This document shows positions 1 to 10,570 of a stretch of 64,000 nt of DNA, one piece after another. This stretch comes from Hermatobates lingyangjiaoensis (Eukaryota; Arthropoda; Insecta; Hemiptera; Hermatobatidae). The stretch is taken from contig JAPFBL010000567.1 in NCBI GenBank assembly GCA_026182355.1, positions 112,987 to 176,986 of the forward strand, given 5' to 3'. The notes beneath the pieces were generated by a model. That model was given only the letters and a program-made list of their open reading frames with translations, ran no database searches and was not told the DNA's origin. The first letter of the stretch is position 1, and every line of letters begins with the position of its first letter. The translations under genes were made by a program, and so were the position numbers.

Positions 1-16
1 TTTGTTGTCTTTTTTC

Positions 17-19
<3 letters not shown>

Positions 20-60
<41 letters not shown>
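20..60. repeat. (AT)n microsatellite
   Basis: An uninterrupted AT dinucleotide run lies directly against the left arm of the foldback element that follows. TA/AT tracts sit at the edges of most PLE-derived elements in this window, so it is probably part of the insertion footprint and not an independent repeat. Confidence 0.9.
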
Positions 61-62
<2 letters not shown>

Positions 63-808
63 TAGGAGGTGTCAGAGCTTATTTTTCTTCATTCTGATTC
101 TTCCTACGACATTTTGTCTCATATACATATCTTAGGTGTTGCTGGTCTGAATACTGGGCGGTGACTGAGTGTCGGCTTGGCGAGTAGCTGGTGGTTGGTC
201 ACCTAGTAGCTGCAGTGTGCGTGAAACCCCCGTGTGTTGACGATTAATTAATGGGTTGTGTTTCATGATTTTCATGGCTTCATATATTTGCAGTCTGGCT
301 GGATCATTAATTTTCTTTAAAATGATGGTGTTTTGAACAAGGTCCTGGCGGGTGAGTTTTCTTCCATGTTCCTCGGAGGTGTGTCTAGCCATGGCTCCTG
401 CTTGCAAGTGCATTGTCAGTCGTCGTGAGAGTGTGGTCGATGTCATACCGATATATTTTGAATTGTCTAGGAGCTCACAATCTCCGATATTGCAGTTATA
501 TTCATTCGTATATGACATTCGCAGGACCTTGTTCAAAACACCATCATTTTAAAGAAAATTAATGATCCAGCCAGACTGCAAATATATGATGCCATGAAAA
601 TCATGAAACACAACCCATTAATTAATCGTCAACACAGGGGGGTTTCACGCACACTGCAGCTACTAGGTGACCAACCACCAGCTACTCGCCAAGCCGACAC
701 TCAGTGACCGCCCAGTATTCAGACCAGCAACACCTAAGATATGTATATGAGACAAAATGTCGTAGGAAGAATCAGAATGAAGAAAAATAAGCTCTGACAC
801 CTCCTAGA
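61..808. mobile_element. Penelope-like element 3'-end foldback with 287-bp arms
   Basis: Positions 61-347 and 522-808 are inverted copies of each other, each 287 bp, with only about three mismatches seen by eye (for example the base after 'atatatga' near 588, and the run of g near 640). Both arms encode the C-terminal part of a PLE GIY-YIG nuclease followed by its 3' untranslated end, pointing outward. The 174-bp centre (348-521) holds the nuclease core in minus orientation only. The structure is flanked by AT tracts on the left and by AAAT/AT tracts on the right (about 818-868). High arm identity suggests a recent insertion or gene conversion between the arms. Confidence 0.88.
132..536 (-). 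pseudogene. PLE GIY-YIG endonuclease fragment (C-terminal part)
   Basis: The 134-residue frame resembles the endonuclease end of Penelope-like retroelements. This domain nicks target DNA and is normally fused after the reverse transcriptase. Visible features are paired cysteines (C15, C20), the YIG tripeptide at residues 28-30 followed by M-T-S-T-T-L, the arginine pair at 38-39, histidines at 43, 52 and 57, and a glutamate at residue 86 in Q-I-Y-E-A, matching the family's catalytic glutamate. The reverse transcriptase and the GIY tripeptide region are missing because the frame begins at the palindrome centre, so the ATG at 536 is accidental. The same C-terminus is repeated in the opposite direction at 522-700. 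It belongs to a different PLE lineage from the copy at 18355. The fragment cannot be autonomous. Confidence 0.75.
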
Positions 809-817
809 TTATATAAA

Positions 818-868
818 GAAGAGTAAATAAATAAATAAATAAATATATATATATATATATATATATAT
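818..868. repeat. (AAAT)n and (AT)n microsatellites
   Basis: Short AAAT repeats run into an AT tract between the foldback on the left and the next PLE-like end on the right. Confidence 0.85.
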
Positions 869-905
869 CATGATTTGTTTTTTTGACCCAATATTTATAA
901 GATAT

Positions 906-1077
906 AATTTTTTTTGAGGGTTGAGTAATGTATGTTGTAATAACCAAAATAGTAGTAATAGCAGTGCTAATTGCAAACCAATCATGTTGTAGCCCTTAAG
1001 ATGACAAGATGACATAAATATATGTCGAAACGTAGGCAAAAGGACTAGTTTCAAATCATTAGACCTCAACCCTCAAA

Positions 1078-1083
<6 letters not shown>
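906..1083. mobile_element. Short element with inverted termini and hammerhead-like core (family K)
   Basis: About 19 bp at 906-925 (A2, T8, GAGGGTTGAG) recur inverted at 1065-1083, giving a 178-bp unit bounded on the right by a TA tract (1083-1113). Inside, on the plus strand, is a hammerhead-like arrangement. GCC at 992-994 can pair with GGC at 1035-1037, the box CTTAAGA is at 995-1001, stem GACATA/TATGTC is at 1011-1016 and 1021-1026, GAA is at 1027-1029, ACGT is at 1030-1033 and A is at 1034. An 8-bp tandem duplication (aagatgac twice, about 998-1013) separates box and stem. The box differs from CTGANGA at the G. Confidence 0.5.
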
Positions 1084-1118
<35 letters not shown>

Positions 1119-1144
1119 CAAGAATTAACATAAACACATGAAGT

Positions 1145-1318
1145 GACAATCAATGATCAAACCACAATATGACATGGAAAAAAAAAGACTAAGATTTTTC
1201 ATCCGTAACATGCGGTCTTCGTCAGAGTCAAAACCCAACTTCTGTGTTTTTGACTCTGACGAAGACCGCTTGTTACGCTTGAAAGACGTTAGTCTTTTTT
1301 CCCATTTCATATTCTGGT
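1145..1318. mobile_element. PLE-end palindrome, family A (degenerate)
   Basis: Two inverted copies of the 3' tail found after the PLE reading frame at 18355-19254 surround a spacer of about 10 bp. Each arm carries the family A hammerhead-like core: CTGACGA, extra A, GACCG-type stem, GAA. The stems are mutated (CGCTT in place of CGGTT on the right, CGGAT on the left), and the stem III hexamer is AGACGT on the right and AAATCT on the left in place of AGATCT. These copies look older than the 3943-4133 copy. Confidence 0.7.
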
Positions 1319-1329
1319 AAAATCATATA

Positions 1330-2730
1330 TATATATTAAGAACACAAACTCCGTCTCCATATTATAATTTAATTTGTTTTATGACTTTAAGCTGAAGATG
1401 CTGGAGTGAGAACAAACATGCTTCATTTAGAATGTTGGAGAGGTACTGAGGCAATTGAATTTGTTATAGGATTCTGAATTTGAATGGCCGCATTATCTGC
1501 GCACTGAAATATTTAGTAGAAACTCACAACCCATTATCAAACTAACAATGGTAAAATAGTGTAGTTTCTTTAGTTTTTAATTAGAGTTAATCATTAGAAC
1601 ACAAAACTGAAAAAAAAGAGGTAATGAATAAAATGCAATTTTCAAATTAAAATGTTGACAACTGATTTATGTTTTAATTTTTTGTCTTTCAGTAGCAGTT
1701 ATTTGTCATTACTACAATCAAGAAAGATAAAAAAAAAAAAAACGAAATAAATTTGGATTGAGTGGAATAAATGTATAATTTACGGTTGTATGGTTGTAAG
1801 TTTAGGGAGTGATTTCAAGGAGGGGCTTAGTGAGTGGTTTTCCTTTATGTTAATTTTAGATTAAAGTAAAGAAAGAGAAGGCCTCTGTGTCGTTACTTCA
1901 ATCCTACTTTAATGTATGCGGTTGGATTTTAAAACTTCTATTTAAGTGCTAATTATACTGTCTCAGCTTACCTTGGACTTCATTTACAATTTGTTAAAAT
2001 GAGCTTCAGTTTTGGGGGGGAGGGCAAGTAATCTCTATCTGAAAGCCAACTCGATTCAACACCTAACAAATGACTTTTCCATCCCTTCGTATATTAATGT
2101 TTCCTTCCCCCTTCTCTCTGAGAGATATATTTCTTTTATTTATTCAGTTAAATAATTATGCTTATTATTTATTAAACGAAAACTTATACTATATTATTAT
2201 TTCAATACAGTTGTTTCTTAGTTACTTTTTACTTTTAATCTTATTACTTACAACGAACGTTTCTGTTCAACACCATACGAATTTATGCTATATGTACCAC
2301 AGTTATTATTCAACACATTATTGTCATTTTTTCTAATTTATTAACTTAAGGTGCTTTATTTAATATTAATCTAAATTATTAATATATTATATAATATATT
2401 CTTATACGTTAATTTATATTATTAAATTATTAACTAATATTAATTTAATTTCTTATTATTAATATTAAACACCGGTTTTCTGTCAAGCGGAAAAACACGC
2501 TGGGATAAAATGGATTCTGAGCAATGTTTAATCAGATGCAATACAGTTGGTACTCTTTTCAAGGAAGTAGTACATTTTTCTTAACATGATGACTATTTAT
2601 ATTTTTCTTCTGTAAGAAAATCATACATTCAGCTGCCCAAAAGTGGGTTAAAAGCAAAGAAAAATAGCATTTGAAGGAAATAATGGATTAGCCTGCACAT
2701 TGGGTGATCCCTCTAAAAAAACCATCTCTC
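1330..2730. other. AT-rich DNA without recognised features
   Basis: Only homopolymer and A/T-rich stretches are visible, including a poly-A at about 1729-1742 and near-pure AT at 2344-2470. Open frames here are short, low complexity and carry no motif I recognise. Confidence 0.7.
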
Positions 2731-2738
2731 ATGATGAT

Positions 2739-3364
2739 TAGGGTTTATACAAAAACCGGTTTTCGAATAGTATTTTTTCTAGAAAACCGGTTTTAACAGG
2801 TTTCGAATTTTTATAAAAAAATTTTTTTTTGCTCATCGAACAAAAAATTTTAACAGAATATTTAGAGTGATTAAAAGCAGTTTTTGACTGAAATTCTTTA
2901 CTGTTCAATTTTATTAATAGTAAAATTTTTTTATGCAATTTAGTAGAACAAAGAAATAATAGTTGACCAGGATTAAATAACTTTAAAAACAATTATTCGT
3001 TGTTTATGCATAATTTTCATATATAAGGATGTAAATATTATTTATAATAGTGAAACGAGTTATTCAGCAAAGTTTTGGAATAAATAAAAACAATATATTT
3101 TCATATTTTTATAATAACCATATTATTAACCATATTATTTTATAACCATATTATATTTATAATAACCATATTATTAAATTTGACCGATATGATTCCAAGA
3201 ACCAAACCGCTTGCAACAGTGTTTTCATCAATCTGGTACATTTGGCTACATTTGTCATTTTGAAATTTTATTTAAGTGTTATTCATAAATTGAAAACCGA
3301 TATTTTCAACTAAAAAACCGGTTTTCGAATTTCATAATTTTCTCTTAAAAACCGACAAACCCTA
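2739..3364. mobile_element. hAT-type MITE with 8-bp target duplication
   Basis: The 626-bp unit begins TAGGGTTTATAC and ends GACAAACCCTA, so its termini are inverted repeats. They are followed inward on both sides by AAACCGGTTTTCGAA-like sequence (about 2754-2768 and 3315-3330). It is flanked by the perfect 8-bp direct repeat ATGATGAT at 2731-2738 and 3365-3372. The length fits hAT insertions, and so does the pattern (T at position 2, A at position 7). There is no transposase frame, so it is non-autonomous. The interior contains short TTATTAACCATAT repeats (about 3110-3175). Confidence 0.85.
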
Positions 3365-3372
3365 ATGATGAT

Positions 3373-3942
3373 AGAGAGCAAATTGTTCTTAGATTAAGAC
3401 ATTTTAAACTAAGATTATTGATAAACTATGATAATTAAAGAACAGGGCACGATTACTTTCAAGATCATTTGAGAAAGAAGGTAACCTCCATATTAGCCCA
3501 CTCTCACTATACAATAATGGAACACAAGATAGTGATAATTTCTTAACCCACAGGACACCCATTCCTCAAAGCCGTTGCTGCTTTAAATTACATAAGTACC
3601 TTGTGTCGCCTGATGAATAAACTAACCTCAATGTTGTTAGTAAGTTACCTTTCTTACTTATTTGTCAATATTTTTAAATTTGATTTAGATCAAGGTTATT
3701 CAACAAATCCTATAATCCTTCATATCTCATATATTATAAGGTAAAAAAAAAATAATGATAAAGATAATATGTCTTCAAATATAGATATTTAATAATATAA
3801 GCAACGGTTTTGAAACACGGAGTATTTTTATTCAAGGATATAACTAAAAAATTCAATGAAATCAGTGAGATAGTATAAATAGTATAGATATAGTATATAT
3901 AGTATAGTATAAAAAGATTTCACATAAACACGTGAAATAACA
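3373..3942. other. AT-rich spacer ending in TATAG repeats
   Basis: No gene is seen. From about 3868 the sequence becomes an irregular TATAG/TATAGATA microsatellite that resumes at 4134-4200, so the family A palindrome at 3943-4133 appears to have inserted into this tract. Confidence 0.65.
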
Positions 3943-3979
3943 ATCAATGATCAAACCACAATAAGAAATGGGAAAGCAA

Positions 3980-4022
3980 GACTAAGACCTTTCAACCGTA
4001 ACAAGCGGTCTTCGTCAGAGTC
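3980..4022 (-). ncRNA. Hammerhead-like ribozyme motif, family A, left arm
   Basis: Read on the minus strand: GACT (4022-4019), CTGACGA (4018-4012), one extra A, GACCG, a 7-nt loop, CGGTT, GAA (3993-3991), AGGTCT (3990-3985), T (3984), AGTC (3983-3980). GACT and AGTC form stem I, GACCG/CGGTT forms stem II, and the hexamer is a self-pairing stem III with one G-T wobble. The predicted cut is after the T at 3984. Activity is untested. Confidence 0.6.
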
Positions 4023-4053
4023 AAAAACCCAAAAGAGGGTCGGTTGGGTTTTT

Positions 4054-4096
4054 GACTCTGACGAAGACCGCTTGTTACGGTTGAAAGATCTTAGTC
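4054..4096 (+). ncRNA. Hammerhead-like ribozyme motif, family A, right arm
   Basis: GACT (4054-4057), CTGACGA (4058-4064), extra A (4065), GACCG (4066-4070), loop 4071-4077, CGGTT (4078-4082), GAA (4083-4085), palindrome AGATCT (4086-4091), T (4092), AGTC (4093-4096). All hammerhead core positions are consensus except the extra nucleotide before stem II. Stem III has no loop, so the ribozyme would probably need to dimerise or be helped by flanking structure. The predicted cut is after 4092. Confidence 0.65.
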
Positions 4097-4133
4097 TTGC
4101 TTTCCCATTTCTTATTGTGGTTTGATCATTGAT

Positions 4134-5170
4134 AGTATAGTATAGATAGTATATATAGTTTTGATAGTATATATAGATATAGTATAGTATAGATAGTATA
4201 AAACAAAAGTTATAAATAAAATAAAAAAAACAGAGATGTACATATCCAAGCTTTATATTTTGTGGTACAACTAACAGGAAATAGGGTGGAAGTGGCAAGG
4301 TGTGGGGGTATCTGTTTTATATTGAAAAGCAGATACATTTCATTGTTATTTATTTCAAAGGTAAGGAAAAGGCCTTTAAATCCCCTCTAAGACTAAGTAC
4401 AGAAAATATAGCAGAAAACGAAAACGAATTATGAACGAAATATTATAAAAATAAAGAGAAAATATAACTTTTTTTTCTTCTTCATTATATGAATAATTTA
4501 ACAAAAATTTTCTTAAAAAAAAAATTTTAAATTCCATTTATCCAAAACCTAGCCTCTGATCGTTACAAGTCATTTCACAACAACCTTTCCTCTCACCCAA
4601 ATCCACTTGTACGAATCCTTGCTTCCCCTCACGTATCCAGAATCCCCCAAGACGACTCAAGAGAAAATGGCCCAGGGATCTCCTATTACAATAATATACT
4701 AAAAAAAAAAAAGTGAAAAGTTGAACCTGTGGGTTTCATTCTTTGCTCATGTGTATCGATGTTATTGCGTAATCTATTACTACATATGCCTGTTACGCAG
4801 AATATGTGTGGTTGTATATTTGCTAATAAAGATGTTAAAAAAAAATTAAGTTTCTTCTTAAAGAAATCAAAAAAAGTTAATTTTGTTAACTTTTTTAACC
4901 TACAGTGAGTAAACACCACATAACTGTTTGTACTGCTTTAGAACATCTCATTTCTCCTATTGTTTGTTCTTCCAGTTTTGAAACACTCCAGTTTTGAAAC
5001 ACATTCATTCGCTCTAATGCTGGCCAAATGATGAAAGAGATATGTAAAGTATGAAGCTTTATGCTTCCAAGGGATGGTATGCATAGATTTTTAATGTCCT
5101 AAATTAAAAGATTAGTGCCATGAACAATATACAAACCGTAAAACTTCAGTACTTAGGAAAGTACGTTACC
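4134..5170. other. AT-rich spacer with microsatellite and short repeat fragment
   Basis: TATAG-type repeats fill 4134-4200. The rest has no recognised gene. Around 4890-4945 a fragment resembles the 'gagtaaataccacataa' tail that follows family B palindromes (compare 7780-7815). Confidence 0.6.
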
Positions 5171-5178
5171 ATTTAGAC

Positions 5179-5617
5179 CAGTGTTTCCCAAAGTGGGGTG
5201 TACCGCCCCCCTGGGGGCGGTGCTTTGATATCGGGGGGCAGTAGTGCAAAAAGGAGTTGGGGATTCTATTTCCATAAATTGAAAATGTTCATGCAATATA
5301 ATTTCTAAATTTAAGTGAAAACACCACATGTAAACTTCTATGAAAAGGTTTCTTAAAATTATTTGTTTTGTTAATTTATTTTTATGTTAAAAGTATATTC
5401 TCATCTAAATTTCTTTTATTGTGTATTAATTCTTTTGCATAAATATGCTCTGAAACAATACATATATTTTATTATAAATAAATATTCGATTATTCGTTAT
5501 ATTAATTTAATTATTAAAATGTTACTCGTTTCGTTATTTAGTCTAAGATTCTGATTATTGAGGAGTGTTGAGTATAGGTTTACGGGGCGGTCGCTCGAAA
5601 AAGTGTGGGAAACACTG
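5179..5617. mobile_element. hAT-type MITE with 8-bp target duplication
   Basis: The 439-bp element starts CAGTGTTTCCCA and ends TGGGAAACACTG, which are perfect 12-bp inverted termini. It is flanked by the exact 8-bp repeat ATTTAGAC at 5171-5178 and 5618-5625. The CAGTG...CACTG ends and the target duplication pattern are typical of hAT transposons. The left end carries a G/C-rich segment (about 5191-5235) that contrasts with the AT-rich body. No transposase is encoded, so it depends on an element elsewhere. Confidence 0.88.
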
Positions 5618-5735
5618 ATTTAGACCAACAGATACCCTTCTTATTGAGTGACAGTAATAAAATTTCTCAATCTCACACATATTCAATATTGCTTACCAAA
5701 GTTCTGTCGACTAGTAGACAATCCCAGATCCAATA

Positions 5736-6625
5736 CGAGGTGTGTAAATAAAGTAGTGAGACTGATTTTTTTTTAAATTTTCTATTCAAATATAATTACA
5801 ATGTGATATTGTCACCTTCAAAATAGTTCCCTTCGGAAGCCACACAGCGCTGGAGACGGTCCTTCCAATCATTGTAGCATTGCTGGAACTCGGATTCTGG
5901 AATGGCCTTCAGCTGGTCGGTTACAGCAGTTTGTATGTTTTGTAGTGTCCCGAAATGAGTTCCCTTGAGGTAATTTTTCAATCTCGGGAAGAGGAAAAAG
6001 TCACAAGGACTCAAGTCTGGTGAATAAGGAGGCTGAGGAGCAACAGGAATGTTTTTACTGGCCAAAAACTCGTTTATTGAGATGGCAGTGTGACAGGTTT
6101 TTCGGAACCATTTTCGCACAAATTTTTCTCATCTCCAATTCATTGGTCAAAATGTGATGAACGGAGGTGTGATTCAAATTCAACTGTTCCCCGATCATTC
6201 TGACTGTCAAGCGTCGATCTGAACGCACAAGGTTCCGTACTCTGTTGACATTTTCATCGGTGTTTGCACTTGAAGGCCTTCCGCTTCGTGGTTCATCTTC
6301 AATCGACTCTCTTCCTTCTGAAAATTCCTTAAACCACCGAAAAACCTGTGCCCTTGATAAAACACGTTCTCCATAGGCCTCCTGAAGTTTTTCAAAAGTT
6401 TCGGTTGCATTATGTCCAAGTCTGAAGCAAAATTTGATTGCACACCGCTGCTCAACTTTGAGGTCACTCATTTTTAAAACGCTCAAGAAAAAACCATTTC
6501 ACGAAAACCAACGCTACGGACAAACAAATGACTGTGGCGAGTTCAGATTCATACTGGAGGCGCATCACACGTGCACCTGACGCTACTCAAGGCCACGCGT
6601 CTCCAGCGTTGCCAGATCGAAGTAA
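5736..6625 (-). mobile_element. mariner-family DNA transposon remnant
   Basis: The element carries a transposase fragment (5796-6471) and a plausible 3' terminal repeat beginning CGAGGTGTGTAAATAAAG at 5736, next to a TA (5734-5735), the usual mariner target. I could not find the matching inverted terminus on the other side, where the 5' untranslated region fades out near 6625, so that end appears truncated. The 5' region (6472-6620) is clearly more GC-rich than the surroundings, consistent with a relatively young arrival. Confidence 0.75.
5796..6471 (-). pseudogene. mariner transposase with catalytic centre deleted
   Basis: Two reading frames together give the two ends of a mariner transposase, the enzyme that cuts and pastes the element. 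The first frame starts at M (6471) and holds the N-terminal paired-like helix-turn-helix region: a motif with F-R-W-F-K-E-F and S-G-R-P-S, then V-H-H-I-L-T and M-V-P-K-N-L. The second frame (6119-5796) resumes at C-H-T-A-I-S and continues through Y-S-P-D-L-S-P-C-D-F-F, the region of the third catalytic aspartate, to the conserved end E-G-N-Y-F-E-G-D-N. At the junction near 6092-6098 roughly 150 residues typical of the family are missing, including both other catalytic aspartates, and the frame shifts. It cannot be active. About 107 and 126 residues remain of the usual 340-350. Confidence 0.88.
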
Positions 6626-7517
6626 GTATACAACAATTACCTAAATAATTAATTGAAGATAATAAAATTAGAAAAATGTTTACATTTGCGGTTACAGGAA
6701 TATTAAATTATAGTTTTGCTCTTATTTTGAGTGTTCTAAATTTATCTTTGATTATATGTATTATACAAGCACTCTTCAATCTCCTAACAAAAGGAGAATT
6801 ACTAATAACAGTTATACATCATATTTTTTTTGCTTAACTTCATAGAAACAAAATGATTGTGAGATTACACTAACCATATTTATTATTAATTGAAGGAAGG
6901 AAATTGCTTATGAAAGATTATTTAACATTTAACTCTGAGTGAAATACAATTTACTCATGCAACATTCAAGAAACTTGGAAGTTTTGAAAGAAAAATTAGT
7001 AATATTTCCCTCTTCATCTCAAGGCAAACACTCCTTTCAAAGGCTTGATTACATTATAAATTAAATTTACTGAATACATAATTGAATTATTTTACTTTAA
7101 ATTTTCATTATATTTAATTTAAAATAATATAAAGCTAGAAAATAGTGAATTTTGGTAAACAGTTTTTTGATTGAGTTTTCAATTAAGATATTAAGGCCCA
7201 ACGATGTTTGTGTTAAGGATATCTCAAAAATTAAAAGATGTACTGTGTATATAAAAAAAAAGGATATAAAAACTCGCTATATTTACATGTAAATAATACA
7301 GAACTGAAGGTCTTGTTCTTAAATCGCAATATTTCATATGAACTGACAATTTAGGTTTCACAAAAATGAATTTTTCCAAAAACCTCTCTCTCTCTTTCTT
7401 TCTTTGAGTATTACGTGAAATATAGAATTAAAAAGAGAGCAATGGTATTTCCAGGAGAAATAATTTCCACTGAAACGAGGAAGAAAAAAATGTAAGGAAA
7501 ACATAATTCAATGTAGG
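6626..7517. other. AT-rich DNA without recognised features
   Basis: No gene, tandem repeat or convincing element end was seen. A short CT-rich run lies at about 7384-7405. Confidence 0.6.
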
Positions 7518-7778
7518 GTAAAAAGCTAATGAAATGGTCTTCTCATATAAAAATTTAATCGTATAAACAACGCGTTTCGAATACATAGTGTTCTTCCTCA
7601 GGCATTAACTAAGGGTGAGTGTTGGTGGTACAACAGACTGAGTCATTCTGAGTCAGAGTCAGTTGTACCAGAGACATTCACCCTAGTTAATGCCTGAGGA
7701 AGAACACGACGGGTTCGAAACGTGTTGTTTATACGATTAAATTTTTATATCTGGAGGTCATTTCATTAACTTTTTACC
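7518..7778. mobile_element. PLE-end palindrome, family B
   Basis: Inverted arms 7518-7634 and 7662-7778 (117 bp each) surround a 27-bp centre. Each arm contains a TTCGAAACG-type core. On the plus strand the box CTGAGGA is at 7694-7700, followed by an extra A, GAAC/GTTC at 7702-7705 and 7713-7716, GAA at 7717-7719, ACGTGT at 7720-7725 and T at 7726. Stem I pairing with the upstream bases is weak here. The right arm is followed by the sequence containing 'gagtaaataccacataa' (7785-7802), which recurs beside other family B copies. Confidence 0.7.
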
Positions 7779-7912
7779 TTACAATGAGTAAATACCACAT
7801 AATAAGTGATTGCACTACGTTAGAAATAATTCAATGTAATGACAAACTATGGGATTATATGTGTATATTTTTTGTTATGAAGCCAAGTTAAAATACTCAA
7901 CTCTTTATTATG

Positions 7913-8058
7913 TTAATATTAAAACTATAATATACCGTTTTACCTCGTACACTGCTGCTGAAGCTCTTGGACTGGTTTCAGGTGTCACCCATCTTCAACA
8001 AGAAATGACCAGATATCAGTGTATGAGGTAAGACGGTATATTATAGTTTTAATATTAA
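7913..8058. mobile_element. PLE-end palindrome, family C, one arm shortened
   Basis: Outer arms 7913-7954 and 8017-8058 are inverted copies of the family C terminus (tacctcgtac with accgt/acggt). The minus-strand core is present in the left half (about 7970-8003) but its right-arm partner is deleted. Flanking sequence at 8059-8090 (ctaacctctgtggtaatgac) recurs beside the other family C copies, so the family is longer than the palindrome itself. Confidence 0.65.
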
Positions 8059-8065
8059 TAATACT

Positions 8066-10560
8066 AACCTCTGTGGTAATGACGAAATGCATGCCTTTAT
8101 TATGTAATCAAACATCAGAAAGTTCAGCTTTAGAAATTTTGTATTTAATTTTATAGACTGCTTGGATAAATATTTATAATAAACAAAATAACAACAATGA
8201 TTATTCAAAAGAGTATCTCTCCCATGGCTTTGAACATTCCCTCCGACTTGACGAAGTCCCGCCGACCTTACTCCTGATGATATTGAAGAAACAGTGAACA
8301 TTGTAGGAAGTTCAGCAGAAAACTTGGTGAGGTTCAGAGGAATAAGATGTCCAAACTTTCTTCCAGTGTCAGGCTGAGCAAGTGGTTTCTTAAAATAGTA
8401 AGTCGTATGCCATTTGTTAAAATGTAGATTTTAACAAATGGTATACGACGTGACAGTTGCTCTTTGTTTTCTACTGATAGAGATGACTCACTAACTTATA
8501 TAAAAAAAAAAATCAAAAGTAAAGACCAAATGAGCCTTCTAACCGAAGAGAAAGGTGGACGGTGAGAGCTTTTTCCTCTACACCCCTCTTTGTCACAAGG
8601 TTCAGTCAAGAGAAGTGCTCCATTCCCATTAGCACTGTTGCTAACTCTACTCTAGTCTACCTCTAGCCCAGTCAATTATCGGCTGAATAATTCCCTTTCT
8701 CTAACCTGTCGAAGCCTCACAAGTGATTAACACGGCTAAATTAACGCTGGACCTCTCACACACAAGCACAGTATAATCCTCAAATCCCATATTTAGTTTA
8801 CTGTTATGACTGAAACAAAGCAGCCAAGCTCGAAAACATAATTGGATTCCTTATATAAAAAAAGTTGTCTTTATAATTCTTGGCAGAAATCTATCCATAA
8901 AATGTTTGCTCTATTTTTAGAAGACATTTAATATGTTTAGCGAGTAATCCACATAAAAATTGTTTCACAAAATCTAAATAATTAGGAACTATTACATAAA
9001 ACCTTTTATTTTTTTAAAAATAAATGTATAAACTTATAAAGAGATCAGTTTAAGTTGATACGGATATAAACAAATAGCAGTCAAATATAATATTTATACA
9101 GTTATATTTCAGCAGTTGTCCACTATGAATCGAAAATATCTTAAGTAACTCATATTTCACAATAGTCTGTCTATTATCAGCACTTCTTGATCAGAAACAA
9201 AGAAATGTTGAATTATTTTTGCATTACTCGCATATAGCTATTATAATTATAATTATGTTAGTAAAATTTCTAGTTTATAAAGAAATAATTATTAATAGTA
9301 ATAATTAGCTATTTCAAATTAATTCTTTCTAGTAAAGATTATATAGCAACAATTTAATCATTTTTTTTAAGAAATTAAATTAATTTCTAAAGAAGTGTAA
9401 ATTTATAATGAATGTTGATATCGATTAAAACCAGTGTTTTCTTATTAAATTGCAATAACTTGTATTATTTTTATTGAAAATAGAAGTCAATAATTTATTA
9501 ATTATTAATTATTATTTTATTTATATTTTTTTAAACAAATTATTTTTCAGTGAATTATAATTTTAATTATAATTATGTGAAGGTGGTAAGAGCTACTAAG
9601 TATATTTTAGTCAAAAAAGTTTGACAGGACTTAAAATTCACAAATAGAATGCTAAGTCTACTGAGAAGAGATTTAAAATGTATACGGAGTATCTGACTGG
9701 ATATTGCTCTTTAAAATACCACTTATGTAAAGCAAAATTAATATTAGACGGAGAATGCATACTTTGTCTGGGATAGGAAGAAACCTTTGAAAACATATTG
9801 TGTTAATGTGAGATAATCACCTTTAAAAGGTTAGAGACCTTTGGTAAATCATGCATAAAACCAACAGTTATAAAAACGGCAAAGATTAGTATAACAGAAC
9901 ATTTTGGACACAGTGCGAACGAGTTTGAAAGAACTCTTAGGCCATCAGATTTTTATAATAATTATGGAAAGTAATTTATAGTTAAGGTGTGTCACGGTAG
10001 TAATTAACCAATTGCTTAATATATTGTAGCATTGTTCATATATAATCAGACTAAGAAATGAACGTTTAATTGTTAGTCGTATATTAAAGTGTTATATATC
10101 AGTAAAATGTATTATATTTATATTTTTGTATGAAAAGCAAATTAAAGTTAGGAGTTTTATTGTTGAAACAACTAAACCCAACCATTGGAGTGAAGGCCTT
10201 ACTAGGAAGTTTGAATAACTCAATAGTGTGTAGTAACATATACATTCAAACTGAGAAGTTGTTGTGACTCTCAAAATAGTTCCTATTGGCAAATTTCAAT
10301 GATTGGTTTTGTATCTTCCAGTTATTTTTATAATAGCATAATAAATTAATGATAATATTGGTTTTAAAAGTTACATAATGACTTTGGGTCACAGCAAGAT
10401 CACTCCCAACTGAATAACTATAACATATCACAGATATGTTATATCTGTATATCACATATACAGTTATGTATATAACACATACAGGTTGATAGTATGTAGA
10501 CATTAAAGAAAAATGGAATTACTTGGTAAGTTTATATTGATATGGCTTCTCGACCGCTGA
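8066..10560. other. AT-rich intergenic or intronic DNA
   Basis: No coding sequence is recognised. A 48-bp hairpin is annotated separately at 8402-8449. A less AT-rich patch at about 8540-8770 contains no motif I know. The remainder is A/T-rich low-complexity DNA. Confidence 0.6.
8402..8449. repeat. Perfect-looking 22-bp inverted repeat (hairpin)
   Basis: Arms 8402-8423 and 8428-8449 pair over 22 bp with one mismatch around a 4-nt loop. It does not match the hammerhead-like families. It may be a small foldback or a template-switch scar. Confidence 0.7.
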
Positions 10561-10570
10561 TTCTTAAATT

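Larger units (their letters stand above)
3943..4133. mobile_element. PLE-end palindrome, family A (well preserved)
   Basis: Arms 3943-4031 and 4045-4133 (89 bp each) are near-perfect inverted copies around a 13-bp spacer. Each arm equals part of the tail that follows the PLE reading frame at 18355-19254. The left end continues to about 3919 with the CACGTG-containing terminus that the right end lacks. Transcription across it would give a long hairpin with one hammerhead-like core in sense and one in antisense. Confidence 0.85.
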
